Assembly: GCF_000718985.1 (NCBI RefSeq)
Contig: NZ_JODL01000006.1
Span: forward strand, 1-64,000
Source: Streptomyces megasporus
Lineage (GTDB): Bacteria > Actinomycetota > Actinomycetes > Streptomycetales > Streptomycetaceae
Reading direction: 5' to 3'
Length of the DNA stretch: 64,000 nucleotides
Shown: piece by piece, positions 6,900 through 15,594 of the stretch
How positions within the stretch are numbered: position 1 is the stretch's first letter
Layout: each line of letters opens with the position of its first letter
Notes under the pieces: model-generated
What the model was told of the DNA's origin: nothing
Seen by the model: only the letters and a program-made list of their open reading frames with translations
Databases searched by the model: none
Program-made: the position numbers and the translations under genes

Positions 6900-9002
6900 T
6901 CAGTCCGGCAGGCCCGGCTCCCCGACCGCCTCCGCCTGCGTGTGCAGCAGCGTGCGCAGGCGGGTCGTGCGCGCGGGAGCCGGCACCTCCGCCACCGCTC
7001 GCGGCAGTGCCCCGTCCACGCCGTGCACCACGGACAGGTGCCGCTCGCCGCGGCCGAACGCGGTGTACACCCACGCCCGGTCCAGGGCCTTGACCGCGTC
7101 GCCCGGCAGCACCACCACGACCGCCGGCCAACGCGTGCCCACGGCCTGGTGGGCGGTGATCGCCCAGCCGTGCCGCACGGTGTCCGCCACCCGCTCGCGC
7201 GGGACGGTGATCCCGCGCCCGGCGCACTCCAGACGCAGCCCCTCGGCGTCCGCGGAGACCACCGTGCCCGGTGTGGCACGGCCGGGGGCGGGGGAGTGGA
7301 CCACCCGGTCGCCGGGGTCGAAGCCGCCGAACCGGCCGGGACCGGGATTCAGACGCTCCTTGAGCGCGGCGTTGAGCACCCGGGTGCCCGCGGCGCCGCC
7401 GTGGCCGGGCGTGATCACCTGGGTCCGTTCGGCGGGCACCCCGATCGCCCTCGGCACCGAGTCGGCGATCAGTTGCACGGTGCGGTGCACCGCCTCCGCG
7501 GCGTCGCGCACGGGGACGATCACCACCTCCCGGTCGGGGGCCGCCACCTCGTTCAGCTCGCCGATCCCGATGCCCGAGACCAGCTCGCCGATCGGGCCCG
7601 CGTCCGGCGTCCGGGAGACGACGTGCGGGCAGACCCGGGCCGCGAGCAGATCGGCCGACACCTGGCCGGGGCCCGCCGCGCCGAGCAGGTTCGGATCCCC
7701 GCTGAGCACCAGCCGCGCACCGTCCGGCAGCGCCTCCACCAGGGCCGCCGCCCGCTCGGCGTCGAGCTGGGGGGCGTCCGACACGGCGAGCAGATCCAGC
7801 GCGTAGGCGCCCTCCTCGTCCCGTCCGGGGCCCTCCCGGCCGGCCAACAGGCCGTCCACGGTCACGGCCGCGGAGTCCGGTCCCCTGCCGTTCTCGCCGT
7901 CCCCGGCCCCGTCCCCGTCGTCGGCCCCGGTACCGGTGCCGTCGCCGAGCAGTTCCGCCAGCCGCCGCCTGCCGTCCTCGCCGTGGGCCGCGGCGTACGC
8001 CCGCAGCCCCAGCGACCGGGCCGCGGCGACGAGCGCGGCGGGTTCGGCGCGGGCGGCCTCGCCTCCGGTGTGCACGACCAGGCCACCGCGCGCCACCGTC
8101 CGGATCAACTCGGCCGCCGACGGGGTGGGCGCCCCGGCCGCGGTCGCCTCCCAGCGCTCCGCCTCCTGTGCGTCGGGCGGGACGAAGGTGCCCATCAGCC
8201 GGGCCAGGCCCTCGGCCAGGCTCTCCTCGGCCAGGGCGTACCGTTCCAGGCCCAGCAGCAGCCGCACGGGCGGCCCGTCCTCGCCCTCTCCTCCGGCGCC
8301 GTCCTCGGCGTCCTCGGCGGTGCCGGAGACGGCTTCCCGCTCGGCGTCCTCGAAGGCCAGCACCGTGCCGGAGTCGATCGCCTCGCGCACCGCCTCCTGT
8401 GGGTCCGGCACGGCGTACCGGGCCAGTTCCCCGGCGAGCGTCGCGGGCGGCAGGACGGTGTGCCCGGTCCGCGCGGCCCGCTCCAGCAGCCACGTCACAA
8501 GCGCCCGGGCGCGTCGCTCGTCGCCGGGACCGCACTCGGCGCCCAGCAGCGCGCGGGCGAAGCCGTCCGCCTGCTCCGGCAGCACGCCGGGGACCGCCAA
8601 CAGTTGCCACGGGTCCGCGCGCAGCACCTCCTCGGCCCCCTCGCCCAGGGCCTCCACGACCCGCGCGCCGAGCGCCTCGGGCGCGCCGCCCTCGGCGAGC
8701 AGCGCGACGACGCCCGCGGGCACCGCCACGGGGCCGGCCGGCGTCGGCCGCGCGCCGGGAGCGGGCACGGGCCGGGGCGTGGGGGCCGCACGCCGGGGAG
8801 CGGGTTTCGGCTCGGCGAAGAACTCGGCGGCGGAACGTTCGCCGCTCTCCACGGCGCGCACGGCGGCCATGAGTTCGGCGGCCTTGTCTCGCGCGGCGTC
8901 TCGCATGGCGTCTCGCGTGACGTCCCGGGCGGCGTCCCGAGAGGGCTCCCGGGCCGTCCCGTCCCTGGCGTCGTCCGGACTGTCGGAACCGGGCGCGGTC
9001 AC
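6900..9002 (-). CDS. RecD2-like superfamily I helicase homologue with degenerate ATPase motifs
   Basis: A 700-residue protein. Residues 15-45 are charged Arg-Asp-Ala repeats. Around 105-155 is a helix-hairpin-helix segment (EEVLRADPWQLLAVPGV) as in RecD2. From about 295 on it follows the RecD2 helicase order, but key residues are lost. At the Walker A position (about 308-325, LVVHTGGEAARAEPAAL) there is no GKT/S. The Walker B position reads LAVSDAPQLD instead of a DE pair. GDPNLLGAAGPG (435-446), AITAHQAVGTRWPAVVV (614-630) and VYTAFGRGE (645-653) preserve the later motifs. I infer a DNA- or protein-binding pseudo-helicase without ATPase activity. The GTG start overlaps the stop of the upstream aldo/keto reductase gene, so the two are probably translationally coupled. 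Confidence 0.75.
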   Translation of the reverse strand: MTAPGSDSPDDARDGTAREPSRDAARDVTRDAMRDAARDKAAELMAAVRAVESGERSAAEFFAEPKPAPRRAAPTPRPVPAPGARPTPAGPVAVPAGVVALLAEGGAPEALGARVVEALGEGAEEVLRADPWQLLAVPGVLPEQADGFARALLGAECGPGDERRARALVTWLLERAARTGHTVLPPATLAGELARYAVPDPQEAVREAIDSGTVLAFEDAEREAVSGTAEDAEDGAGGEGEDGPPVRLLLGLERYALAEESLAEGLARLMGTFVPPDAQEAERWEATAAGAPTPSAAELIRTVARGGLVVHTGGEAARAEPAALVAAARSLGLRAYAAAHGEDGRRRLAELLGDGTGTGADDGDGAGDGENGRGPDSAAVTVDGLLAGREGPGRDEEGAYALDLLAVSDAPQLDAERAAALVEALPDGARLVLSGDPNLLGAAGPGQVSADLLAARVCPHVVSRTPDAGPIGELVSGIGIGELNEVAAPDREVVIVPVRDAAEAVHRTVQLIADSVPRAIGVPAERTQVITPGHGGAAGTRVLNAALKERLNPGPGRFGGFDPGDRVVHSPAPGRATPGTVVSADAEGLRLECAGRGITVPRERVADTVRHGWAITAHQAVGTRWPAVVVVLPGDAVKALDRAWVYTAFGRGERHLSVVHGVDGALPRAVAEVPAPARTTRLRTLLHTQAEAVGEPGLPD

Positions 9003-9982
9003 AGCGTGCTCCAGTCGTGATCGGGATAGCGGTGCACCGGGGCCGACACGTCGTCCAGCGCCCGGCGGATCTCAACCGGAAGCGTAAGGCTCTCCACCGA
9101 CAACACCTCGTCGAGCTGCCGCGACGTGCGCGCGCCGACGATCGGCGCGGCCACCCCCGGCCGGTCCCGCACCCAGGCCAGTGCCACCTGGAGCGGGGTG
9201 ACGGCCAGCCCGTCGGCCGCTATGGCGACCGCGTCCACGATCCGCGCCGCCGCGTCGTCGAGGTAGGGCGCGACGAAGGGCGCCAGGTGCTCCGAGGAGC
9301 CCCGCGAGTCCGGCGGCGTGCCGCCGCGGTACTTGCCGGTGAGCACGCCCCGTCCCAGCGGGGAGGACGGCAGCAGCCCGACGCCCAGGTCCAGCGCGGC
9401 GGGCAGCACCTCCCGCTCCACCCCGCGCTGGAGCAGCGAGTACTCCATCTGCGCGCCGGCCAGCCGGGTGCGCGTGCCGGGCGCGGCGAGCTGCCAGGTG
9501 GCGGCCTTGGCCAGTTGCCAGCCGCAGAAGCCCGTCACCCCGGCGTAGCGGGCGCGACCGCTGCTCACCGCGGTGTCGACCGCCTGGAGGGTCTCCTCCA
9601 GCGGGGTGACGGGATCGTAGGCGTGGATCTGCCAGAGGTCCACGTAGTCGGTGCCCAGCCGCTCCAGCGAGGCGTCGAGCGCGGCCAGCAGGTGGCCGCG
9701 CGAGCAGTCGGAGCGGCGCTCGGGGTCCGGCACGCCGCCCGCCTTGGTGGCGACCACCAGGTCCCGGCGCGGCACCAGATCGGCCATCAGCCGTCCCAGC
9801 AGGTACTCGGCGCCCCCGTCGGCGTACACGTCGGCGGTGTCCACCAGTGTGCCGCCCGCCTCCCAGAAGGCCTTCAGCAGGTCGGCTGCCTCCCTCTCCC
9901 CGGTGTCCCGCGTCCAGGTGAGGGTGCCGAGCCCGATCCGGGATACGCGGAGGCCGGTGCGGCCCACGTGCCTGTGCTCCAT
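8999..9982 (-). CDS. Aldo/keto reductase
   Basis: A 327-residue (beta/alpha)8 oxidoreductase. The catalytic tetrad of the family is present: Asp48 and Tyr53 in VDTADVY, Lys80 in ATKAGG, and His120 in LWQIHAYD. The C-terminal PIVGARTSRQLDEVL is the NADPH-binding segment. The family reduces aldehydes and ketones with NADPH; no substrate can be named. It is the first gene of a two-gene unit; its stop overlaps the start of the RecD2-like gene (GTGA). It is divergent from the LLM oxidoreductase, and the region between them holds a clear promoter and palindrome. Confidence 0.92.
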   Translation of the reverse strand: MEHRHVGRTGLRVSRIGLGTLTWTRDTGEREAADLLKAFWEAGGTLVDTADVYADGGAEYLLGRLMADLVPRRDLVVATKAGGVPDPERRSDCSRGHLLAALDASLERLGTDYVDLWQIHAYDPVTPLEETLQAVDTAVSSGRARYAGVTGFCGWQLAKAATWQLAAPGTRTRLAGAQMEYSLLQRGVEREVLPAALDLGVGLLPSSPLGRGVLTGKYRGGTPPDSRGSSEHLAPFVAPYLDDAAARIVDAVAIAADGLAVTPLQVALAWVRDRPGVAAPIVGARTSRQLDEVLSVESLTLPVEIRRALDDVSAPVHRYPDHDWSTL

Positions 9983-9987
9983 GGGCG

Positions 9988-10017
9988 TTGAGCGTACTTG
10001 TGGCCGCGCGCTAGAGT
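9988..10017 (+). promoter_or_regulatory. Promoter of the LLM oxidoreductase gene
   Basis: TTGAGC at 9988-9993 and TAGAGT at 10012-10017 are separated by 18 bp, close to the housekeeping sigma consensus. The expected start point is near 10024, just before the palindrome at 10034-10047. Confidence 0.6.
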
Positions 10018-10033
10018 CCCGTGGACAAGCACG

Positions 10034-10047
10034 TTACTGATCAGTAA
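10034..10047. promoter_or_regulatory. Perfect 14-bp palindrome TTACTGATCAGTAA, probable repressor operator
   Basis: The sequence is its own reverse complement and sits between the predicted transcription start and the SD of the LLM oxidoreductase. Its form (TTACT-N4-AGTAA) is typical of operators for TetR-family repressors. No TetR gene lies in the window, so the regulator must act from elsewhere. Confidence 0.6.
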
Positions 10048-10057
10048 GGGGAGCGCG

Positions 10058-11107
10058 ATGCGGCTCGGGATCAACCTCGGCTACTGGGGAGCCGGGATGG
10101 ACGCGGACAATCTCGCGGTCGCCAAGGAGGCCGACCGCCTCGGCTACTCCGTCTGCTGGGCGGCGGAGGCCTACGGCTCGGACGCCGCCACCGTGCTCGC
10201 CTGGGTCGCCGCGCAGACGGAGCGGATCGACGTGGGATCGGCGATCTTCCAGATCCCCGCCCGCACCCCCGCCATGACGGCCATGACGGCCGCCACCCTC
10301 GACACCCTCTCCGGCGGACGCTTCCGGCTGGGGCTCGGCGTCTCCGGACCGCAGGTCTCCGAGGGCTGGTACGGGGTGCGGTTCGACAAGCCGCTCGCCC
10401 GCACCCGCGAGTACGTGGAGATCATCCGCAAGGCGATGTCCCGCGAGCGCCTGACCCACACCGGCGAGCACTGGACGCTGCCGCTGCCCGACGGCCCGGG
10501 CAAGCCGCTGAAGCTGACCGTGCACCCGGTCCGCGAGCACATCCCGCTGTACATCGCCGCCATCGGGCCGAAGAACCTGGAGCAGACCGGCGAGATCGCC
10601 GACGGCGCCCTGCTGATCTTCTTCTCGCCCGAACACGCCGAGGAGACCACGCTCGGCGCGCTGCGCGCCGGACGCGAGAAGGCGGGCAAGACCCTCGAGG
10701 GCTTCGACGTGGTGCCCACCGTGCCCCTGGCCGTCGGCGACGACGTCGACGCCCTGGCCGACACCTTCCGCCCCTACACCGCCCTGTACGTCGGCGGCAT
10801 GGGCAGCCGCAAGCAGAACTTCTACAACAAGCTGGCCCAGCGGATGGGGTACGAGAAGGAGGCCGCCGAGATCCAGGACAAGTACCTGTCCGGCGACAAG
10901 GAGGGCGCCGCGGCGGCCGTGCCCCGGCGGCTCATCGACTCCACCACGCTGCTCGGCCCCGTCGACCGGATCGCCGACCGGATGCGGGCCTACGCCGAGG
11001 CCGGGGTGACCACCCTGTCGCTCACGCCCGCGGGCTTCACCCTGGAGGAGCGGATCGCCGCGCTGCGGTCCGGGGTGGAGGCGCTGGAGCGGTCCGGGGT
11101 CGCCTGA
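10058..11107 (+). CDS. LLM class F420-dependent oxidoreductase
   Basis: A 349-residue TIM-barrel protein starting at the ATG at 10058, preceded by AAGGGGAG. The N-terminus (MRLGINLGYWG), the block FQIPARTPAMTAMTAATLDTLSGGRFRLGLGVSGPQV and the C-terminal RIADRMRAYAEAGVTTL mark the luciferase-like monooxygenase family, F420-dependent branch. Members transfer hydride to or from coenzyme F420 or use reduced flavin. The substrate is unknown. Transcription probably starts about 30 bp upstream and is controlled through the palindrome at 10034-10047. A long hairpin follows the stop. Confidence 0.92.
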   Translation: MRLGINLGYWGAGMDADNLAVAKEADRLGYSVCWAAEAYGSDAATVLAWVAAQTERIDVGSAIFQIPARTPAMTAMTAATLDTLSGGRFRLGLGVSGPQVSEGWYGVRFDKPLARTREYVEIIRKAMSRERLTHTGEHWTLPLPDGPGKPLKLTVHPVREHIPLYIAAIGPKNLEQTGEIADGALLIFFSPEHAEETTLGALRAGREKAGKTLEGFDVVPTVPLAVGDDVDALADTFRPYTALYVGGMGSRKQNFYNKLAQRMGYEKEAAEIQDKYLSGDKEGAAAAVPRRLIDSTTLLGPVDRIADRMRAYAEAGVTTLSLTPAGFTLEERIAALRSGVEALERSGVA

Positions 11108-11142
11108 GGGGCGGCGGGCGACGCCCGTCCCGGGACGTGTTC

Positions 11143-11183
11143 ACGGCCGTGGTGGGGGCTCGGGGTCTCCCCGCCACGGCCGT
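11143..11183 (+). terminator. Terminator hairpin after the LLM oxidoreductase gene
   Basis: A 15-bp stem (11143-11157 with 11169-11183, one G-U pair) with an 11-nt loop, 35 bp after the stop codon. Confidence 0.75.
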
Positions 11184-11330
11184 CACCGAGCACAACGCCC
11201 CGCGGGTCGGCGGGTTACGCCCGCCGCGCCGGGCCCCCCGTTCGGCCCAGGCGGCGGAGCGACCTGTTGCCGCGGGCCGGGCGCCCCGTTTGACTCGACT
11301 TCTGCGGACACGTCCACGGAGGTACCGGTC

Positions 11331-12173
11331 ATGCTCTGGACAGGGGACCCGCTGCGCGAGGCGCTCGACGACGACGCGGGCTTCCGACTGCTGTGCTCCC
11401 TGGCCGCCGACACCGAGGCCCGCAACGGACGGGGGAACGGCAGGATCGCCGCGTCCGTGCCGCTCTGCCGGCGCGACCTGGCGCCCGACATGGCCCGACA
11501 CGGCGCCCAGCAGGAGCGGCACGCCCGCCTGCTGGGCGAGCTGTCCGTCCGGCGCGGCCTGGAACCGGTCGCCGTGCCCCGCGAGGCGGACCACGCCCTG
11601 CTCCTGGAACGCCGGGGGGCCTGCCCGGCGCACGCCAAGCTGGACCGCGGGAACCCCCTGAACGAACGGGACGTCATCGCCCACCTCGCCCACGCGTACG
11701 TCGCCGAGACGCGCGCCGCGACATGGCTCGCCCGAGCGGCCGAACACCTCTCCGGCGACCCGGAGGCCGCGCTCCTGGCGCGGGAGATCGCCCTGGCCAA
11801 GCGGGACCACCTCGCCTACTGCCGGGAGGGCCTGCTGCGCTTCACGCGCGCCGGACACGGCGCCGCCGTCCGGTGGCTGCTGCGAGAGAGCGCGCTGGCG
11901 GAGATCCGCGCGCACCGCGACGCCGGCGTCGCCCTGCTGGCCCACCTGGGGCACCTGCTGGGCTGGCGGATGGCCAGGTCGGTGGCGATGGAGACATGGG
12001 TCCGGGCGGTGTACGCGGGCGAGTGGCTCGTCGGCCGGCACCGCATGGTGGGCCTCGCCCCGTTCGAGCGCCCCGCGCCCCCCGTCCCGCCGGCCCCGCC
12101 TGATCGCGCCGTGGACGCCGACACCCCCGACGGGCCGCCCGACCCCGCCGCTACAGCCAGCCCCGGCGCTTGA
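11331..12173 (+). CDS. Ferritin-like (diiron carboxylate type) protein
   Basis: A 280-residue largely helical protein starting at the ATG at 11331 (SD GGAGG at about 11318). Acidic and His residues are spaced as in four-helix diiron proteins: Glu29 in DTEAR; E-x-x-H in QQERHARLL; Glu in VAETRAATWL; and E-x6-H in EIALAKRDHLAY. Related Streptomyces proteins are annotated as ferritin-like domain proteins. The last 45 residues are a Pro/Ala/Asp tail. Whether it binds iron or catalyses an oxidation is not known. Its 3' end overlaps the convergent corA-like gene by 23 bp. Confidence 0.7.
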   Translation: MLWTGDPLREALDDDAGFRLLCSLAADTEARNGRGNGRIAASVPLCRRDLAPDMARHGAQQERHARLLGELSVRRGLEPVAVPREADHALLLERRGACPAHAKLDRGNPLNERDVIAHLAHAYVAETRAATWLARAAEHLSGDPEAALLAREIALAKRDHLAYCREGLLRFTRAGHGAAVRWLLRESALAEIRAHRDAGVALLAHLGHLLGWRMARSVAMETWVRAVYAGEWLVGRHRMVGLAPFERPAPPVPPAPPDRAVDADTPDGPPDPAATASPGA

Positions 12174-13134
12174 ACAGCCGGTACAGACCGACGCTCACGG
12201 CGACCATCAGCACCATCGCCCCCGGATAGCCCAGCGGGTGGTCCAGTTCGGGCATGTGGGAGAAGTTCATGCCGTAGACCCCGGCGATCATGGTCGGGAC
12301 CGCGGCCACGGCGGCCCAGGCGGAGATCTTGCGCAGGTCGTCGTTCTGCCGGACCCCCACCTGCGCCAGATAAGCCGACAGGATGTCCGACAACAGCCGG
12401 TCCAACCCCTCGACCTGGTCGTTCACCCGGGTCAGGTGGTCGTGGACGTCCCGGAAGAACGGGCGCGAACGCTCCGGCACGAAGGGCACCCCGGCGCCCG
12501 CCAGCCGCTCCATCGGCTCCGTCAGCGGTCCGGAGGCCCGACGGAACTCCAGCAACTGCCGCTTGACGGTGTAGATGCGGCTCGCGACGGTGCGCCCGTC
12601 CATGCCGCCCGGCGTGAAGACCCGTTCCTCCAGCGCCTCGAGGTTCGCGTGCAACTCGGCGGCCACCTCCGTGTAGCGGTCGACCACCACGTCGCTCACC
12701 GCGTACGCCACGGCGGCCGGACCGTCACGGAGCACCTCGGGGTCCCGCTCCAGGCGCTCGCGCACCCGGTCCAGCGGATCGACGTCGCCGTGCCGCACGG
12801 ACACCACGAAGGAGTCGCCGAGGAACAGCATCAGCTCCCCGGCGCTCACCGTGTCCGTCGCCTCGTCGTACTCCACCGGCTTGAGCACCAGGAACAGCGA
12901 GTCGTCGTAGATCTCCAGCTTCGGGCGCTGGCGGGCCGACAGGGCGTCCTCCACCGCCAGCGGGTGCAGCCCGAACACCTCGGCGACCGAGCCGACCTCC
13001 TCCGGGGAGGGCTCGTGGAGGCCGATCCACAGGAAGGCGTCACCGGCCGCGCGGGCCGCCTCGATCGCCTCGGCCGGCTCCGCGGGACCCTCGGTGCGGC
13101 GTCCGCCGCGGTAGATGACGCAGTCCACTGCCAC
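12151..13134 (-). CDS. corA: CorA-type magnesium/cobalt transporter
   Basis: A 327-residue protein. A large cytoplasmic N-terminal domain is followed by long helices and two C-terminal membrane segments. The family signature GMN is present at 288-290 in GVYGMNFSHMPEL, at the end of the first membrane helix. A positively charged C-terminus (YRLFKRRGWL) closes the protein. CorA pentamers admit Mg2+ (also Co2+ or Ni2+) down the membrane potential. The gene overlaps the tail of the ferritin-like gene at its 3' end. The start is about 75 bp from the divergent phosphatase gene. Streptomyces have several CorA paralogues, so the gene symbol is generic. Confidence 0.92.
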   Translation of the reverse strand: MAVDCVIYRGGRRTEGPAEPAEAIEAARAAGDAFLWIGLHEPSPEEVGSVAEVFGLHPLAVEDALSARQRPKLEIYDDSLFLVLKPVEYDEATDTVSAGELMLFLGDSFVVSVRHGDVDPLDRVRERLERDPEVLRDGPAAVAYAVSDVVVDRYTEVAAELHANLEALEERVFTPGGMDGRTVASRIYTVKRQLLEFRRASGPLTEPMERLAGAGVPFVPERSRPFFRDVHDHLTRVNDQVEGLDRLLSDILSAYLAQVGVRQNDDLRKISAWAAVAAVPTMIAGVYGMNFSHMPELDHPLGYPGAMVLMVAVSVGLYRLFKRRGWL

Positions 13135-13208
13135 AAGGCCATCGTGCCCCCACCGCGGTACGGCATGTGGGTGAGGGCCGCCCTCCGGCCTCGCCTACGC
13201 TGGCTGCC

Positions 13209-13913
13209 ATGCCCACGCTGCTCCTCGTCCGGCACGGCCGGTCCACCGCCAACACCTCCGGGCTGCTCGCCGGGCGCACCCCCGGCGTGCCCCTGGACGA
13301 CCACGGCGCCGCCCAGGCGGACGCGCTCCCCGCACGTCTGGCGCCCGTCCCGCTGGTCGCCGCCGTCCACAGCCCGCTGGAGCGCTGCCGCCGGACCCTG
13401 GGCCCGCTGGCCCGGGTCCGGCCGGAGATGCCGCTGTACGTCGAAGAGCGGATCAACGAGTGCGACTACGGCGACTGGACCGGCCGCAAGCTCGCCGAGC
13501 TGAACGACGAGCCGCTGATGGCCGCCGTCCAGCAGCACCCCTCCGCCGTCGCCTTCCCCGGCGGCGAGACGATGCGCGGCATGCAGGCCAGAGCGGTGGA
13601 GGCCGTACGCGACTGGAACGAGCGGATCGAGAAGGAGCACGGGCCCGACGCCACCTACCTGATGTGCTCCCACGGCGACGTCATCAAGGCGCTGGTCGCC
13701 GACGCCCTCGGGATGCACCTGGACCTCTTCCAGCGCGTCCACGTGGAGCCCTGCTCGATCACCGTCATCCGCTACACCCCGCTGCGGCCCTTCCTGCTGC
13801 GGCTGGGTGACACCGGGGACCTCGCCTCGCTCGCCCCGCGCGAGACGGACGCGGGAGACGGCGCGCCGCGGGCCGGGGGCGACGGGACCGCCGCCGTGGG
13901 CGGCGGGGCCTGA
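13209..13913 (+). CDS. Histidine phosphatase family protein (phosphoglycerate-mutase-like)
   Basis: A 234-residue protein starting at the ATG at 13209. The N-terminal LLLVRHG carries the phospho-accepting His9. SPLERCRRTL, the acidic NECDYGDWTG and the second histidine in MCSHGDVIKAL complete the family motif set. The C-terminal 30 residues are Gly/Ala/Asp-rich. Members remove phosphate from small molecules or proteins; one report group in mycobacteria is phosphatase MSMEG_4193-like, with DUF3090 and SCO1664-family neighbours. The TACGCT hexamer 7 nt before the ATG, with no SD, indicates a leaderless mRNA. It begins a run of four same-strand genes ending in mshC. Confidence 0.9.
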   Translation: MPTLLLVRHGRSTANTSGLLAGRTPGVPLDDHGAAQADALPARLAPVPLVAAVHSPLERCRRTLGPLARVRPEMPLYVEERINECDYGDWTGRKLAELNDEPLMAAVQQHPSAVAFPGGETMRGMQARAVEAVRDWNERIEKEHGPDATYLMCSHGDVIKALVADALGMHLDLFQRVHVEPCSITVIRYTPLRPFLLRLGDTGDLASLAPRETDAGDGAPRAGGDGTAAVGGGA

Positions 13914-14006
13914 CCGGAGCCACCGACGGCGCACCGTGGTCGGCACGGTGATCGCCGGGCGCAGTAGGGTGCCAGTGACCCAGCAGTCGACCCAACGGAG
14001 CAGGAC

Positions 14007-14597
14007 GTGTCCCGTCAGGTGTTCCTCTACGACCCCCCGGAACGCTTCGTGGCCGGTACGGTCGGGCTGCCTGGCCGCCGCACCTTCTACCTCCAGGCGT
14101 CCGCGGCCGGCCGCACCACCAGCGTCGCCCTGGAGAAGGCGCAGGTCGAGGCGCTCGCCGAGCGCATCGACGAACTCCTGGACGAGGTCGTGCGGCGCAC
14201 CGGCGGCAGCGCCCCCGTCCCGGCCGTCGCGCCCGCCGAGGCAGCCGACACCGACCCCCTGGAGACCCCCGTGGAGGAGGAGTTCCGGGTCGGCACCATG
14301 GCACTCGCCTGGGACGGAGAGGAGGAGTGCGTGGTCGTGGAGGCCCAGGCCCTGGTCGAGTTGGACGTGGAGTCCGAGGAGGACCTGGTCGAGGCCGAGG
14401 AGAGGCTGCTGCGGGACGACGAGAACGGCCCGCCGGTGCTGCGTGTGAGGATCAGCGGCGCCATGGCCCGGGCCTTCGCCAAGCGCGCCATGGACGTCGT
14501 CAGGGCGGGCCGCCCGCCGTGCCCGCTGTGCAGCCTGCCTCTCGATCCGGAAGGACACGTATGCCCGCGCCAGAACGGATACCGTCGCCAGTCGTGA
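14007..14597 (+). CDS. DUF3090 family protein
   Basis: A 196-residue protein starting at the GTG at 14007. The N-terminus (VFLYDPPERFVAGTVGLPGRRTFYLQA) is the DUF3090 signature. The C-terminus has a [16 protein letters not shown] segment with four cysteines and a histidine, a likely zinc site. The middle region is acidic. The family occurs in actinobacteria, always next to the SCO1664-family gene. Function is unknown. Its last 37 bp overlap the next gene in another frame, so translation is probably coupled. A TAGGGT at 13965-13970 could be a -10 element for this gene. Confidence 0.9.
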   Translation: MSRQVFLYDPPERFVAGTVGLPGRRTFYLQASAAGRTTSVALEKAQVEALAERIDELLDEVVRRTGGSAPVPAVAPAEAADTDPLETPVEEEFRVGTMALAWDGEEECVVVEAQALVELDVESEEDLVEAEERLLRDDENGPPVLRVRISGAMARAFAKRAMDVVRAGRPPCPLCSLPLDPEGHVCPRQNGYRRQS

Positions 14598-15508
14598 CGC
14601 CGGACGGGACGGCCGAGCTGCTGGCCCGCGGCGAGTTGACGGTGCGCGGACGCCTCCGTGACGCCTCCAACGCGGTGCTGTACTGCACGGTCGCCCACGC
14701 CGGGCGCGAGGTGCCCTGCGTCTACAAGCCGGTGCGCGGCGAGCGCCCGCTGTGGGACTTCCCCGACGGCACCCTGGCGCGGCGCGAGGTGGCGGCGTAC
14801 GAGGTGTCCGAGGCGCTCGGCTGGCACCTGGTGCCGCCGACCGTGCTGCGCGAGGGTCCGTACGGCGAGGGCATGTGCCAGTTGTGGATCGGGCCGTCGC
14901 CGGTCGGCGGGACCGGGACCGGAACAGGGGCCGACGGGGCGGCGGGCGGCCCCCAGGACCCCGAGGCCCCCCAAGGCCTCCGGGAGCCCGAGAAGGACCC
15001 CGAGAGGGGCGGCGGACCCGCGGCCGGCGACCTCCTCGCGCTCGTGGAGGGCGAGGAGCCCGAGGACGGCTGGAAGCCCATCGGCCTGGTCGACGTGGGG
15101 GAGGGACGCACCGCGCTGCTGGTGCACGCCGACGACCCGCGCCTGCGCCGTCTGGCCGTCCTCGACGCGGTGATCAACAACGCCGACCGCAAGGGCGGGC
15201 ATCTGCTGACCGGCGCGGACGGGCGGCTGTACGGCATCGACCACGGGGTCACCTTTCACGCCGACGACAAGCTCCGCACGCTGCTGTGGGGCTGGGCGGG
15301 CGAGCCGCTGCCCGCCGAGACCCTGGAACCGCTGCGCGACCTGGCCGCCGCACTGACCGACGGCGCCCCGCTCGCCGCCCGAATGGCCGAATTGATCACC
15401 CCGGCCGAGGTGGCCGCCCTGCGCGAACGGATCGACGGCCTGCTCGCCTCCGGCCGCCACCCGCTGCCCGGAGGGGACTGGCCCGCCATCCCCTGGCCGC
15501 CCGTCTGA
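14561..15508 (+). CDS. SCO1664 family protein (TIGR03843), kinase-fold-like
   Basis: A 315-residue protein starting at the ATG at 14561 inside the end of the DUF3090 gene. Recognisable blocks are [21 protein letters not shown] near residues 52-73 and [16 protein letters not shown] followed by [10 protein letters not shown] near 205-232. These resemble the lysine, Asn and Asp-box positions of phosphatidylinositol-kinase/HipA-like folds. The segment at about 115-160 is low-complexity Gly/Pro/Glu. The family is defined by SCO1664 of S. coelicolor; biochemical role is unknown. It lies between DUF3090 and mshC, an arrangement known across actinobacteria. Confidence 0.88.
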   Translation: MPAPERIPSPVVTPDGTAELLARGELTVRGRLRDASNAVLYCTVAHAGREVPCVYKPVRGERPLWDFPDGTLARREVAAYEVSEALGWHLVPPTVLREGPYGEGMCQLWIGPSPVGGTGTGTGADGAAGGPQDPEAPQGLREPEKDPERGGGPAAGDLLALVEGEEPEDGWKPIGLVDVGEGRTALLVHADDPRLRRLAVLDAVINNADRKGGHLLTGADGRLYGIDHGVTFHADDKLRTLLWGWAGEPLPAETLEPLRDLAAALTDGAPLAARMAELITPAEVAALRERIDGLLASGRHPLPGGDWPAIPWPPV

Positions 15509-15581
15509 CCCGCCGACCGGAACCGACCGCGCGTTCCGGCTACTGTGCCCATCCCACTCGTGGGCACCACCAATCGCCGGT

Positions 15582-15587
15582 TACGCT
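15582..15587 (+). promoter_or_regulatory. -10 hexamer of mshC, leaderless spacing
   Basis: TACGCT ends 7 nt before the ATG at 15595, and no SD is present. mshC therefore probably has its own promoter and a leaderless transcript, in addition to any read-through from the upstream genes. Confidence 0.5.
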
Positions 15588-15594
15588 CGTGACC

